A stretch of DNA of 64,000 nt. Origin: Clostridium drakei. Its GTDB lineage: Bacteria; Bacillota; Clostridia; Clostridiales; Clostridiaceae. Shown here one piece after another: positions 28,474 to 37,093 of this stretch. The position numbers and the translations under genes are program-made. The notes under the pieces were generated by a model. It did no database searches and was not told the origin of the DNA. It saw nothing but the letters and a program-made list of their open reading frames with translations. The number at the start of each line of letters is the position of its first letter. The first letter of the stretch is position 1. The stretch is from NCBI RefSeq assembly GCF_000633595.2, contig NZ_JIBU02000013.1:186001-250000 (forward strand), in the 5' to 3' direction.

Positions 28474-30123
28474 TTACTCTAAAAACATTTTTATATCTTC
28501 GTCAACAGTTCCTATTCCTGCTATTCCAAAATTCTCTACTAATACTTTAGCTACATTTGGTGATAAGAAACCTGGAAGAGTTGGTCCTAAGTGAATATTT
28601 TTTACTCCTAAATGAAGTAATGCTAGAAGTACTATTACAGCTTTTTGCTCATACCATGCTATGTTATAAGCAATTGGAAGTTCATTTACATCATTTAATT
28701 CAAATACTTCCTTTAATTTTAAAGCTATAACTGCTAATGAATAAGAATCATTACATTGTCCTGCATCTAAAACTCTTGGAATTCCTCCAATATCACCTAA
28801 GTTTAATTTGTTATATTTATATTTAGCACATCCTGCTGTTAAAATTACTGTATCTTTTGGTAGTTTTTCAGCAAATTCAGTATAATAATTTCTTGATTTC
28901 ATTCTTCCATCACAACCAGCCATAACAAAGAATTTTTTTATAGCTCCTGATTTAACTGCTTCTACTACCTTATCTGCTAAAGCAAATACTTGCGCATGAG
29001 CAAAGCCTCCAACAATTTTTCCTGTTTCAATTTCTTTTGGTGCTGGAAGTTTCTTAGCATGAGCTATGATTTCACTAAAGTCTTTTGCTTTACCATCTTC
29101 TCTTTCTTTTACATGTATAAAGCCTGGATAACCTGTAGCTCCTGTAGTATAAACTCTATCCTTATAGCTATCTTTTGGTGGTATAATACAGTTAGTTGTA
29201 AATAGTATTGGTCCATTAAAAGTTTCAAATTCTTCATTTTGTTTCCACCATGCATTACCATAATTACCTACAAAGTTTGAATACTTTTTAAAGAAAGGAT
29301 AATAATGAGCTGGTAACATTTCCCCATGTGTATAAACATCTACTCCTGTATCCTTTGTTTGTTCTAAAAGTTCTTCTAAATCCTTTAAATCATGTCCTGA
29401 TATTAATATTGCAGGATTATTTCTTACTCCAATATTAACTTCTGTTATTTCAGGATTTCCATAAGCTCCTGTATTAGCAGCATCAAGCATAGCCATAACA
29501 TCTACACCAAATTTTCCTGTTTCTAATGTAAGTGCTACCAAATCATCTGCAGTCAATGTGTCATCTAATGTAGCTATTAATGCCTTTACAATAAAATCAT
29601 ATATTTCTTCATTTTCTTTTCCTAAGTTTAGTGCATGTTCAGCATAAGCAGCCATACCCTTAACTCCATAAATGATTAATTCTCTTAGTGAACGTACATC
29701 TTCATTTTCTGTAGCTAATACTCCTACTCCAATGGACTCTGATTTTGCTAAAAGCTCTGAATCATTATTTATAACAAAAGTAGCTGCATCGTGTAATTCG
29801 CTTAAATCAACTTTTTTCTCTATTAATTCTTTTTTTATTTCTTCTCTAAGCTCTATACCTTCTTTTATCTTTTTAACAAAAGCTGTATCATCAAAATTAG
29901 CATTAGTAATAGTCATAAATAAACCATTTAACATAAAATGATTAGCTTTAGTAAATTTAATACCTACATCTAAACCCTTCTTTTGAAGTATTGCAATACC
30001 TTTTAATGTGTAAATCATTAAATCTTGCAAATTTGCAACCTTGTCTACTTTTCCACAGACACCTTTTATTGTACAACCTGTCCCTTTAGCAGTTTCTTGA
30101 CATTGATAACAAAACATACTCAT
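28474..30123 (-). CDS. hcp: Hybrid cluster protein (hydroxylamine reductase)
   Basis: 549 residues from the ATG with GGGAGG 8 nt upstream; an open extension further upstream lacks homology. The N-terminal C5-x2-C8-x8-C17-x5-C23 motif binds the [4Fe-4S] cluster in anaerobe-type Hcp. Hybrid-cluster ligand regions appear as ISGHD, NCIIPP, GCDGR and GQCND. Reduces hydroxylamine and, in current views, NO; it protects against nitrosative stress in the cytoplasm. Monocistronic; no hcr reductase gene is adjacent. Confidence 0.96.
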   Translation of the reverse strand: MSMFCYQCQETAKGTGCTIKGVCGKVDKVANLQDLMIYTLKGIAILQKKGLDVGIKFTKANHFMLNGLFMTITNANFDDTAFVKKIKEGIELREEIKKELIEKKVDLSELHDAATFVINNDSELLAKSESIGVGVLATENEDVRSLRELIIYGVKGMAAYAEHALNLGKENEEIYDFIVKALIATLDDTLTADDLVALTLETGKFGVDVMAMLDAANTGAYGNPEITEVNIGVRNNPAILISGHDLKDLEELLEQTKDTGVDVYTHGEMLPAHYYPFFKKYSNFVGNYGNAWWKQNEEFETFNGPILFTTNCIIPPKDSYKDRVYTTGATGYPGFIHVKEREDGKAKDFSEIIAHAKKLPAPKEIETGKIVGGFAHAQVFALADKVVEAVKSGAIKKFFVMAGCDGRMKSRNYYTEFAEKLPKDTVILTAGCAKYKYNKLNLGDIGGIPRVLDAGQCNDSYSLAVIALKLKEVFELNDVNELPIAYNIAWYEQKAVIVLLALLHLGVKNIHLGPTLPGFLSPNVAKVLVENFGIAGIGTVDEDIKMFLE

Positions 30124-30218
30124 TATAAATTCCTCCCTATTCAATGTAGTTATTTTAAATTTCCAATATGTATATATTATATATACTTTTTCATATAAAT
30201 TCGGCATCATATGTTACC

Positions 30219-30238
30219 ATTATTAAATATTTAATAAT
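30219..30238. promoter_or_regulatory. 20-bp perfect palindrome upstream of hcp
   Basis: ATTATTAAATATTTAATAAT is exactly self-complementary and lies about 95 nt before the hcp start. In so AT-rich a context chance is possible. The element TGTTACCATT occurs beside it and again near 30319. Confidence 0.35.
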
Positions 30239-30383
30239 TTTTTCCTGATACTTTAATATTTTCTAAATCAAAGGTATGGCAAGGTGTAACTCATTAGATT
30301 ATTAGTATATTTATCCGATTGTTACCATTGCTAATACCTCAACTTGTATATTTTCGTCAAAAAAATATAATAAAGCTATAAAA

Positions 30384-30557
30384 ATGTTATGCGTGGATTA
30401 TATAACGACAAAAGAAGCATTGAAAAATTTAGGAATCACATATAGAATTGTAATGTACCATTACTCTATAAGACAAATTAATAACCTTGTAGATGTTGAA
30501 AAAACAGCTGATAGACAATACAGGGACAGTAAAATAAAGGATAGTGAAAATAAATGA
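30384..30557 (+). CDS. 57-residue HTH protein overlapping the response regulator start
   Basis: Starts MLCVDYITTKEALKNLG and continues ITYRIVMYHYS: the pattern of a MerR/excisionase-type helix-turn-helix. Its TGA overlaps the response regulator ATG as ATGA, suggesting translational coupling. The region after residue 40 is charged and has no family match. The upstream ribosome site is poor, so it might be a truncated resolvase/excisionase N-terminus. Confidence 0.5.
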   Translation: MLCVDYITTKEALKNLGITYRIVMYHYSIRQINNLVDVEKTADRQYRDSKIKDSENK

Positions 30558-31240
30558 AACGTATATTTTTAGTTGAGGACGATAAAGCAATTGCTAAAAA
30601 CCTTATACTCTTACTTCGATCAGAGGGATTTGCAGTAACCCATGCCCCTACGCGGAATGAAGCTCTTACTTTACTTGCTGAGAATAAATTTGACTTAGCA
30701 TTAATTGATATTTCTTTACCAGATGGAAATGGCTTTACAGTTTGCACGGAAATCAAAGAAACACAGGATGTTCCAGTTATCTTCCTTACAGCTTCTGGGG
30801 ATGAATCCAGTGTTGTCACTGGACTAAATATGGGGGCAGATGACTATATTACCAAACCCTTTCGTCCTCGTGAACTGATTGCACGAATCAGAACCGCATT
30901 ACGAAAAAGCGGACGCTCCCCATCAAATTTTGAAATCTGTGGACTTAATGTAGACACAGCAAGCGGAGTTGTGAAAAAAAATGGCGAGGAAGTTTTTCTT
31001 TCAGCATTAGAATACCGATTATTGCTGGTGTTTATTAGTAACCCTAAAAACATTATTACGAGAGGTAAGCTGCTTGATGAATTGTGGGATGCAGCAGGAG
31101 AGTTTGTCAATGACAATACATTAACCGTATATATCAAACGCTTGCGGGAAAAGATAGAAAATGACCCAGCTAATCCGCAAATAATTTTAACTATTCGAGG
31201 TACGGGATATAGATTAGGTGGCAAGTATGCTTCGAAATAA
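30554..31240 (+). CDS. OmpR-family response regulator of an antimicrobial-peptide-type module
   Basis: 228 residues: receiver with acidic pair ED/D at 9-11, phosphoacceptor in LALIDISLPD, Lys in KPFRPRELI; winged-helix output ending TIRGTGYRLGG. It overlaps the following kinase gene by 14 nt and is the first full-length gene of a regulator/kinase/ATPase/permease set, so it likely activates the transporter genes. Confidence 0.93.
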   Translation: MKRIFLVEDDKAIAKNLILLLRSEGFAVTHAPTRNEALTLLAENKFDLALIDISLPDGNGFTVCTEIKETQDVPVIFLTASGDESSVVTGLNMGADDYITKPFRPRELIARIRTALRKSGRSPSNFEICGLNVDTASGVVKKNGEEVFLSALEYRLLLVFISNPKNIITRGKLLDELWDAAGEFVNDNTLTVYIKRLREKIENDPANPQIILTIRGTGYRLGGKYASK

Positions 31241-32216
31241 AGAAATTAAGCAATTTGCCATTTTGTTCTCCTTAATTGCTGCTACTGTTGTAATACTGGG
31301 ATTTACAATCAATACGGCAGCTGGAATCCTTGCCATTGCTTCTTCTATAGCCTTTGGAATAGTATTTTTTTCATTTACCAAAGCTCGATACAAAAGAATT
31401 GCAAAGATTTCAGATCAAATAGATCTTGTACTTCATAACATCGACCATCTGTATATTGCTGAATCGGACGAGGGTGAACTTTCAATTCTTCAAAGCGAAA
31501 TAACAAAAATGACGCTGCGTATTCGAGAGCAAAACAGCGAACTAAAAAAAGAAAAACAACATCTTGCTGATTCGCTGGCCGACATAGCTCACCAACTACG
31601 CACCCCTCTCACATCTGTAAACCTTATTCTATCATTATTAGAAAATAACCCTGACGAAAATGAACGGAAATCATTGATACGGGAAACAAAGGAATTATTT
31701 GTACAGATGGATTGGCTTCTTACTTCCCTGTTGAAGTTATCTCGCCTGGACGCAGGTATTGTGGTGTTTCAAAGCAAGCAGATAGATGTAAATAATTTGA
31801 TATGCACAGCTCTTCGTCCTTTTCTGATTCAAATGGATCTGCATAATATTACTTTACAGACAGATGTTCCAAAAGAGCTGATGATTCAAGGTGATTTAGG
31901 TTGGCTTTCAGAAGCGATTCAAAACATTGTTAAAAATTGCATTGAAAGCGCAGGTAATAATGGTAAAATTGACATTACATGCAAAGACAACCCACTGTTT
32001 ACTGAAATTGCAATTCACGACAGCGGTGTAGGCTTTAAAAAAGAAGATTTGCCATGCTTATTTGAACGGTTTTATCGTGGAAAAAATTCAGGCGCCACAG
32101 GATACGGTATTGGATTAGCTCTCTGCAAGATGATTATAACACGTCAGGGAGGAATGATTACTGCCAAAAACCATCCACAGGGCGGTGCGATATTTTCTAT
32201 TCGTTTCCCAAAGTGA
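31227..32216 (+). CDS. Intramembrane-sensing histidine kinase
   Basis: About 329 residues. Two membrane helices (about 10-29 and 33-50) are joined by a very short loop, with no extracellular sensor domain, as in kinases that sense through a partner ABC transporter. H-box IAHQLRTPLTSV, N-box NIVKNCIES and G-box GYGIGLALCKM are intact. The ATG chosen has AGGTGG upstream and overlaps the regulator gene. Confidence 0.9.
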   Translation: MLRNKEIKQFAILFSLIAATVVILGFTINTAAGILAIASSIAFGIVFFSFTKARYKRIAKISDQIDLVLHNIDHLYIAESDEGELSILQSEITKMTLRIREQNSELKKEKQHLADSLADIAHQLRTPLTSVNLILSLLENNPDENERKSLIRETKELFVQMDWLLTSLLKLSRLDAGIVVFQSKQIDVNNLICTALRPFLIQMDLHNITLQTDVPKELMIQGDLGWLSEAIQNIVKNCIESAGNNGKIDITCKDNPLFTEIAIHDSGVGFKKEDLPCLFERFYRGKNSGATGYGIGLALCKMIITRQGGMITAKNHPQGGAIFSIRFPK

Positions 32217-32298
32217 CGAATCTCTCACCTAAAAGTCACACAAATGTAATTTGAAGGTTCTATTATATAGGTAAACCATAAGAAAGGAGACTCACATA

Positions 32299-32982
32299 AT
32301 GGAATTTTTAAAAGTTGACAATCTATGTAAAGTATATGGCAAGGGCGAAAACCAAGTTACAGCTCTTGACCATGTTTCACTTACAATTGAAAAAGGAGAA
32401 TTTACCGCAATTATAGGTTCCTCAGGCTCCGGAAAATCCACATTACTTCACAGCATTGGTGGAGTGGATGTGCCAACAAGCGGAAAGGTGTATTTGGATG
32501 GTCAGGATGTATATGCCCAAAGCAATGAAAAGCTAGCCATTTTCCGCAGGAGGCAGGTAGGACTAATTTACCAGTTTCACAACCTCATTCCCACGTTGAA
32601 TGTGGTAGAAAACATTACCTTGCCTATACTTATGGATAAACGTAAAGTCAATAAGGAAAGGCTGAATGAATTGCTGGAACTACTTGGCTTACAACACCGA
32701 AAAAACCATTTACCCAATCAGCTTTCAGGTGGTCAGCAGCAGCGTGTTTCCATAGGACGTGCTTTGATGAATGCCCCAGCAGTAATGCTTGCCGATGAAC
32801 CTACTGGTAGCTTGGATAGCCGAAATGGACATGAAATTATCAATTTGCTGAAATTAAGTAATCAAAAATATAGACAGACACTTATTGTTGTCACCCATGA
32901 CGAAAATATCGCCCTACAAGCAGACCGTATTATTGGTATATCAGACGGTAAAGTAGTGCGAGATGAAAGGGTGAGACCATGA
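32299..32982 (+). CDS. ABC transporter ATP-binding protein (MacB/LolD type)
   Basis: 227 residues with Walker [11 protein letters not shown]-loop, signature [15 protein letters not shown], Walker [13 protein letters not shown] and His in VVTHD. AAAGGAG precedes the ATG. It overlaps the permease by 4 nt. Powers the adjacent FtsX-type permease, which acts as a mechanotransmitter rather than a classic importer. Confidence 0.94.
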   Translation: MEFLKVDNLCKVYGKGENQVTALDHVSLTIEKGEFTAIIGSSGSGKSTLLHSIGGVDVPTSGKVYLDGQDVYAQSNEKLAIFRRRQVGLIYQFHNLIPTLNVVENITLPILMDKRKVNKERLNELLELLGLQHRKNHLPNQLSGGQQQRVSIGRALMNAPAVMLADEPTGSLDSRNGHEIINLLKLSNQKYRQTLIVVTHDENIALQADRIIGISDGKVVRDERVRP

Positions 32983-35555
32983 ACATTTTCAACAAAGTTA
33001 CACTACAAAGCATGAAAAAAAGCCGTACACGAACACTTGTGACGATTATCGGAGTTATTCTGTCTGCTGCCATGATTACGGCAGTAGCTACCTTTGGTAC
33101 TTCCCTGTTAAATTTTCTGGTAAAGGGTTCTATTGTGAAACATGGCGATTGGCACGTTGAATTTTTGGATGTTAATTCCTCTTTCGCACAGAAACTAACT
33201 CAGGACAAGGATGTAAAAAACACAGCAACATTTGAAAATATTGGCTACGCAAAACTTGAAGGTGGAAAAAGCCCTGAAAAACCCTATCTTTTTATAGCCG
33301 GATTTAACAAAGAAGCCTTTGATACCTTACCTTTAATCATGATTTCAGGTAGATTGCCCCAAAACAGCAATGAGGTTCTTGTACCAAGCCATGTGGCAGC
33401 AAAAGGCGGCGTTAGATTCAAGGTTGGCGATACGCTTTCACTTAATGTTGGAAGCCGAATGAATGAAAACAAGAATTTAAGTCAACATACCCCTTATATT
33501 TCTGGAAAAGAAACTCTTGTGCCAAAAGCAGAGAAAACCTACAAGATTGTAGGTTTTTGCGAAAGACCAGCTTTTGAAGAACATTCTGCACCAGGATACA
33601 CTTTGATAACAAAAGCAGATGCTCAGGACAAAGTGGATAGCTTAAGCATATTTGTCAAACTTAAAAACCCAAGCAAAGTTAAGGCTTATGCAATCAGCAC
33701 AGCTATGGGCCATACTTATGTCTTTAACGATAATGTGCTTCGCTTCATGGGGCTTTCGGAGGATAATATATTCAACACGCTTTTATACACGGTTGGGGGC
33801 ATTTTACTTACTATAATAATGGTAGGCTCGATTTTTCTGATTTATAATTCCTTCAATATCTCGCTTAATGAACGTACACGCCAATTCGGAATTCTTGCGT
33901 CAGTGGGTGCCACAGCAAAACAACTTCGAAATTCAGTGCTGTTCGAGGGACTTTGCATTGGTGCAATCGGCATACCTATTGGTATTATTGTAGGTATAGG
34001 CAGTGTTGGACTTATAATTCCTATTGTTGCCATGAAGTTCGAGAATATTATACCAACCGCAGTGCCTTTAACCTTGTCGTTGTCTGTTCCTGCTATTGTT
34101 GCAGCAGCGTTGATTAGTTTTGTTACCATTTTAATTTCAGCCTATATCCCAGCCAGAAAAGCCGCAAACACTCCCGTTATGGAGAGTATTCGCCAAACTA
34201 ACGAGATCAAAGTTGAATCGAAAAACGTAAAAATATCAAAACTAGCGCAGCGTATTTATGGTTTGGAGGGAACTCTTGCACTAAAGAATTTTAAGAGAAA
34301 CAAAAAACGTTATCGCAGCATTGTGCTATCTCTTGTTTTAAGCGTCGTACTGTTTATATCGGGAAACGCTTTTGGAACAACTTTGAAACGAATTGCAGAA
34401 CGATCCATAATGGACTTTGACTATGATATCGTTTTTACTACTCAGGGCATGAATGACAGCGAAATGTTCCCACTTTACAACAAACTAAAAACTGCAGATG
34501 GAATTTACAAAAGCTCATACCAATCAATTTTAGCGTATTCATGCCAGGTTAAGGCAAGCGATTTTTCAGACCGTTACCGAAAATCTGCGGGTTATACTGC
34601 ACCGGATCAAACAGTTCATCTTCCAATGGACATTCAGTTTATTGAGGACAGCGAATATCTAAGTTTTATCAAAAAATTAGGTTTGTCTAAAGAAGAATAT
34701 ACTGGAAGGAATGCAAAAATGATTGCTGTTGCCAAAAAGCTAGTTATCAAACAAAACGGTCCTAGTGAACTATTTAATATGTTTGCCAGTAGTTCAATGA
34801 CTTTCAATATTACTCCCGAAACAAATGACAAATCCAAGATAGAACAGAGTAAAAGTATAAACATTACATTTGTAGATACGTATCCAGTAGACCCTCTTAA
34901 GACAATAAATCAGTCTTCCGAGAAAAATCAATATGTTTTTATGGTGGTTGCTCCATATTCGCTGAAAGAGAAGTTTGAAGCACCAAATATCCATACGGAT
35001 ATAGGCCTGAGCTTTCTGTCAAAAAAGCCTTCGCAATCAGTAGCTAAGATGGAAACTATGATTCAGAACTCAGGAATTACGTCTGCATATACCCTACAAA
35101 ATGTGTATACAATGGTTGAACAATACCGTAGTTTAACATTTGTTATTGATGTTTTCACATATGTTTTTGTAATCATGATTTCGCTGATTGCGGTTGCTAA
35201 TGTGTTTAACACAATTTCCACAAATATCATGCTGCGCAAACGGGAACTCGCCATGCTCCGCTCAATTGGGATGTCTGAACGCGATTTCCAAAAGATGATG
35301 AATTTTGAATGTATCTTTTATGGCATGAGGACGTTACTATTTGGGCTTCCAATAGCAACACTCTCTTCTTGGCTGATTTATAAAGGGTTAGTGTCCACAG
35401 AAAAGTTGGATAACTTCCATTTTGTATTTCCTTGGAGCAGTATGGCAATTAGTGTGTTCAGTGTGCTCTTTATCGTGTTCATTACAATGCTGTATGCCAC
35501 TCGCAAAATAAAAAAAGAAAATATCATTGATGCGCTTAGAGATGATATGACTTAA
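32979..35555 (+). CDS. FtsX-family ABC permease with two extracellular domains
   Basis: 858 residues in two FtsX halves: helix 1 (about 18-40), an extracellular domain to about 270, three helices (275-400), a cytoplasmic linker, helix 5 (about 445-465), a second extracellular domain to about 720, and three final helices. This duplicated layout differs from the roughly 650-residue BceB type with a single large loop. With the kinase lacking its own sensor domain, detection of a peptide antibiotic or envelope stress by the complex is inferred. Confidence 0.9.
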   Translation: MNIFNKVTLQSMKKSRTRTLVTIIGVILSAAMITAVATFGTSLLNFLVKGSIVKHGDWHVEFLDVNSSFAQKLTQDKDVKNTATFENIGYAKLEGGKSPEKPYLFIAGFNKEAFDTLPLIMISGRLPQNSNEVLVPSHVAAKGGVRFKVGDTLSLNVGSRMNENKNLSQHTPYISGKETLVPKAEKTYKIVGFCERPAFEEHSAPGYTLITKADAQDKVDSLSIFVKLKNPSKVKAYAISTAMGHTYVFNDNVLRFMGLSEDNIFNTLLYTVGGILLTIIMVGSIFLIYNSFNISLNERTRQFGILASVGATAKQLRNSVLFEGLCIGAIGIPIGIIVGIGSVGLIIPIVAMKFENIIPTAVPLTLSLSVPAIVAAALISFVTILISAYIPARKAANTPVMESIRQTNEIKVESKNVKISKLAQRIYGLEGTLALKNFKRNKKRYRSIVLSLVLSVVLFISGNAFGTTLKRIAERSIMDFDYDIVFTTQGMNDSEMFPLYNKLKTADGIYKSSYQSILAYSCQVKASDFSDRYRKSAGYTAPDQTVHLPMDIQFIEDSEYLSFIKKLGLSKEEYTGRNAKMIAVAKKLVIKQNGPSELFNMFASSSMTFNITPETNDKSKIEQSKSINITFVDTYPVDPLKTINQSSEKNQYVFMVVAPYSLKEKFEAPNIHTDIGLSFLSKKPSQSVAKMETMIQNSGITSAYTLQNVYTMVEQYRSLTFVIDVFTYVFVIMISLIAVANVFNTISTNIMLRKRELAMLRSIGMSERDFQKMMNFECIFYGMRTLLFGLPIATLSSWLIYKGLVSTEKLDNFHFVFPWSSMAISVFSVLFIVFITMLYATRKIKKENIIDALRDDMT

Positions 35556-35673
35556 TCTAAAATCTGTATTAACTTGATAGGAAATCAAAAATTTCCACTT
35601 CACAAGTACTTAACATCTTCTATCTCTCCCAAGTTGTCCCACGTGCGTCCTTCCATTCTAGGAACATAAAAAA

Positions 35674-35708
35674 GCTTCCTATGATAATCTTATTTTATCA
35701 TAGGAAGC
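35674..35708 (+). terminator. Terminator between the permease and the NTF2-like gene
   Basis: 14-bp stem GCTTCCTATGATAA/TTATCATAGGAAGC, preceded by A-run and followed by CATTTTT; can serve both convergent transcripts. Confidence 0.8.
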
Positions 35709-35747
35709 CATTTTTATGAACTTTTTCTCACAGTATCTTTTATTTGA

Positions 35748-36089
35748 TTATTTTTTTTCACATTTTCGAACATAATACTCATCAATCAGTCCGTTTTTGA
35801 GCAGGGCAGTTCCAGTGCAACATGAAATGATTTCTTTCGGCGTTCCTTTGTAGGATATACAAACATAATCCATCGTGTTGCCTTCAAGTGAATAAATTGT
35901 GGCAATCATTTCACCTGGCTTACGGTTAAGAGCTTTCTTGAATATTTCTCTTATGTTTTCACGTCCTTCATAGCGCCAAACGGTTGGCGCGGCTTTGTCT
36001 TCAAAAATGGCGCCTTCCGAAAAACATTGAGCCAAACTATCTGCATCTAGATTGTTAAGCGCTGCAATATACTTTTCTAAGATATGCAT
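35748..36089 (-). CDS. SnoaL/NTF2-like small protein
   Basis: 113 residues with the NTF2-like opening (YIAALNNLDADSLAQCFSEGAIFED) broken by helix and strand as expected, and R-Y-E-G-R-E-N-I-R in the middle. Family members include isomerases, dehydratases and polyketide cyclases. It is shorter than the bile-acid 7-alpha-dehydratase BaiE (about 166), which has the same fold. Last gene of the reductase/SDR operon; may be a dehydratase or isomerase acting on the same substrate. Confidence 0.75.
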   Translation of the reverse strand: MHILEKYIAALNNLDADSLAQCFSEGAIFEDKAAPTVWRYEGRENIREIFKKALNRKPGEMIATIYSLEGNTMDYVCISYKGTPKEIISCCTGTALLKNGLIDEYYVRKCEKK

Positions 36090-36160
36090 AATATAAATAC
36101 TCCTTCAATTTTTAAATAATTGTGATTGTACGGTCTACCCCAATTGTATGTTGTTTTTCT

Positions 36161-36949
36161 TTATAGGACTGAATGCCCTCCATCCACGAAGAGTGTAGTC
36201 CCTGTAACGTACGTTGACATATCGGATATCAGAAATAAATTTCCCATTGCGATTTCTTCCGGTTCTCCAATTCGGCCCAATCGGGACATACCTCCAAGCT
36301 CGGTGACTTTCTTTCCGACCTTTACGACAGCATCCCGCAGCATTGGGGTATTTATTCCGCCCGGTGCAAGACAGGATACCCGAATATTATACTGTCCAGC
36401 CTCCATTGAGGCTACCTTGGTCATGCCCATAACAGCATGCTTCGAAGATGTGTAAGCAACGCTAAAGTCTTTTGGACGTACAGAGTTGATGGAAGATACG
36501 TTAACGATGGAACCACCATTTCCCTGCTTGATCATCTGCTGTATTTCATACTTCATACACATAGCCGTGCCCTTTATATTGACAGCTTCCAACTCATCCC
36601 AGTAGTCCTCGTCGAAATCCCACGCTCTTTTGTCATCCTGTATATGTGCGGCGTTGTTGACAGCTCCATCAAGATGTCCGTATATATCGACTGCTGCCTT
36701 TACCATCGCCTGCACATCACTGGAATTAGCTATTTCAGTAAACTGGAATGTAGCCGTACCTCCTGCTTTTACTATTTCATCTACTGTTCGTCTGCCTTCT
36801 TCTTCATTGTGGTCGGCGCAAAGCACCTTGGCGCCTGCCGCTGCAAATAGTTTCGCTGTAGCTTCTCCCATACCCATCGCCGCACCTGTAACAATGACTA
36901 CCTTATCATTCAATATTGGGAAAAATTTTGGATAGATTAAACCTGACAT
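36161..36949 (-). CDS. Short-chain dehydrogenase/reductase (classical SDR)
   Basis: 262 residues: cofactor loop TGAAMGMGEA, D-rich strand end CADHN (acidic, favouring NAD over NADP), NNAA, catalytic Ser in NVSSINSV and Y-x3-K in YTSSKHAVMG, and the C-terminal VDGG. Oxidoreduction of a secondary alcohol/ketone, possibly of a ring system. Between the Old Yellow Enzyme-type reductase and NTF2-like genes, same strand, so likely one pathway. More GC-rich than its surroundings. Confidence 0.9.
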   Translation of the reverse strand: MSGLIYPKFFPILNDKVVIVTGAAMGMGEATAKLFAAAGAKVLCADHNEEEGRRTVDEIVKAGGTATFQFTEIANSSDVQAMVKAAVDIYGHLDGAVNNAAHIQDDKRAWDFDEDYWDELEAVNIKGTAMCMKYEIQQMIKQGNGGSIVNVSSINSVRPKDFSVAYTSSKHAVMGMTKVASMEAGQYNIRVSCLAPGGINTPMLRDAVVKVGKKVTELGGMSRLGRIGEPEEIAMGNLFLISDMSTYVTGTTLFVDGGHSVL

Positions 36950-37093
36950 AATGAACTACCTCCTTCAAAAATAAATTAATAACGTTTCGCGGTCTCTCCA
37001 TAAAAAATGATTCGGCTAAATCGAACACTGCATCATTAGCAAAAATAGCATTGACACTCTTATATAAATTATTGTGCTTATCTTTGTCTTTTT

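Noticed and set aside
36126-36935. Three plus-strand ORFs opposite the SDR gene
   Set aside because: Antisense shadows caused by the higher GC content of the SDR gene; no family resemblance.
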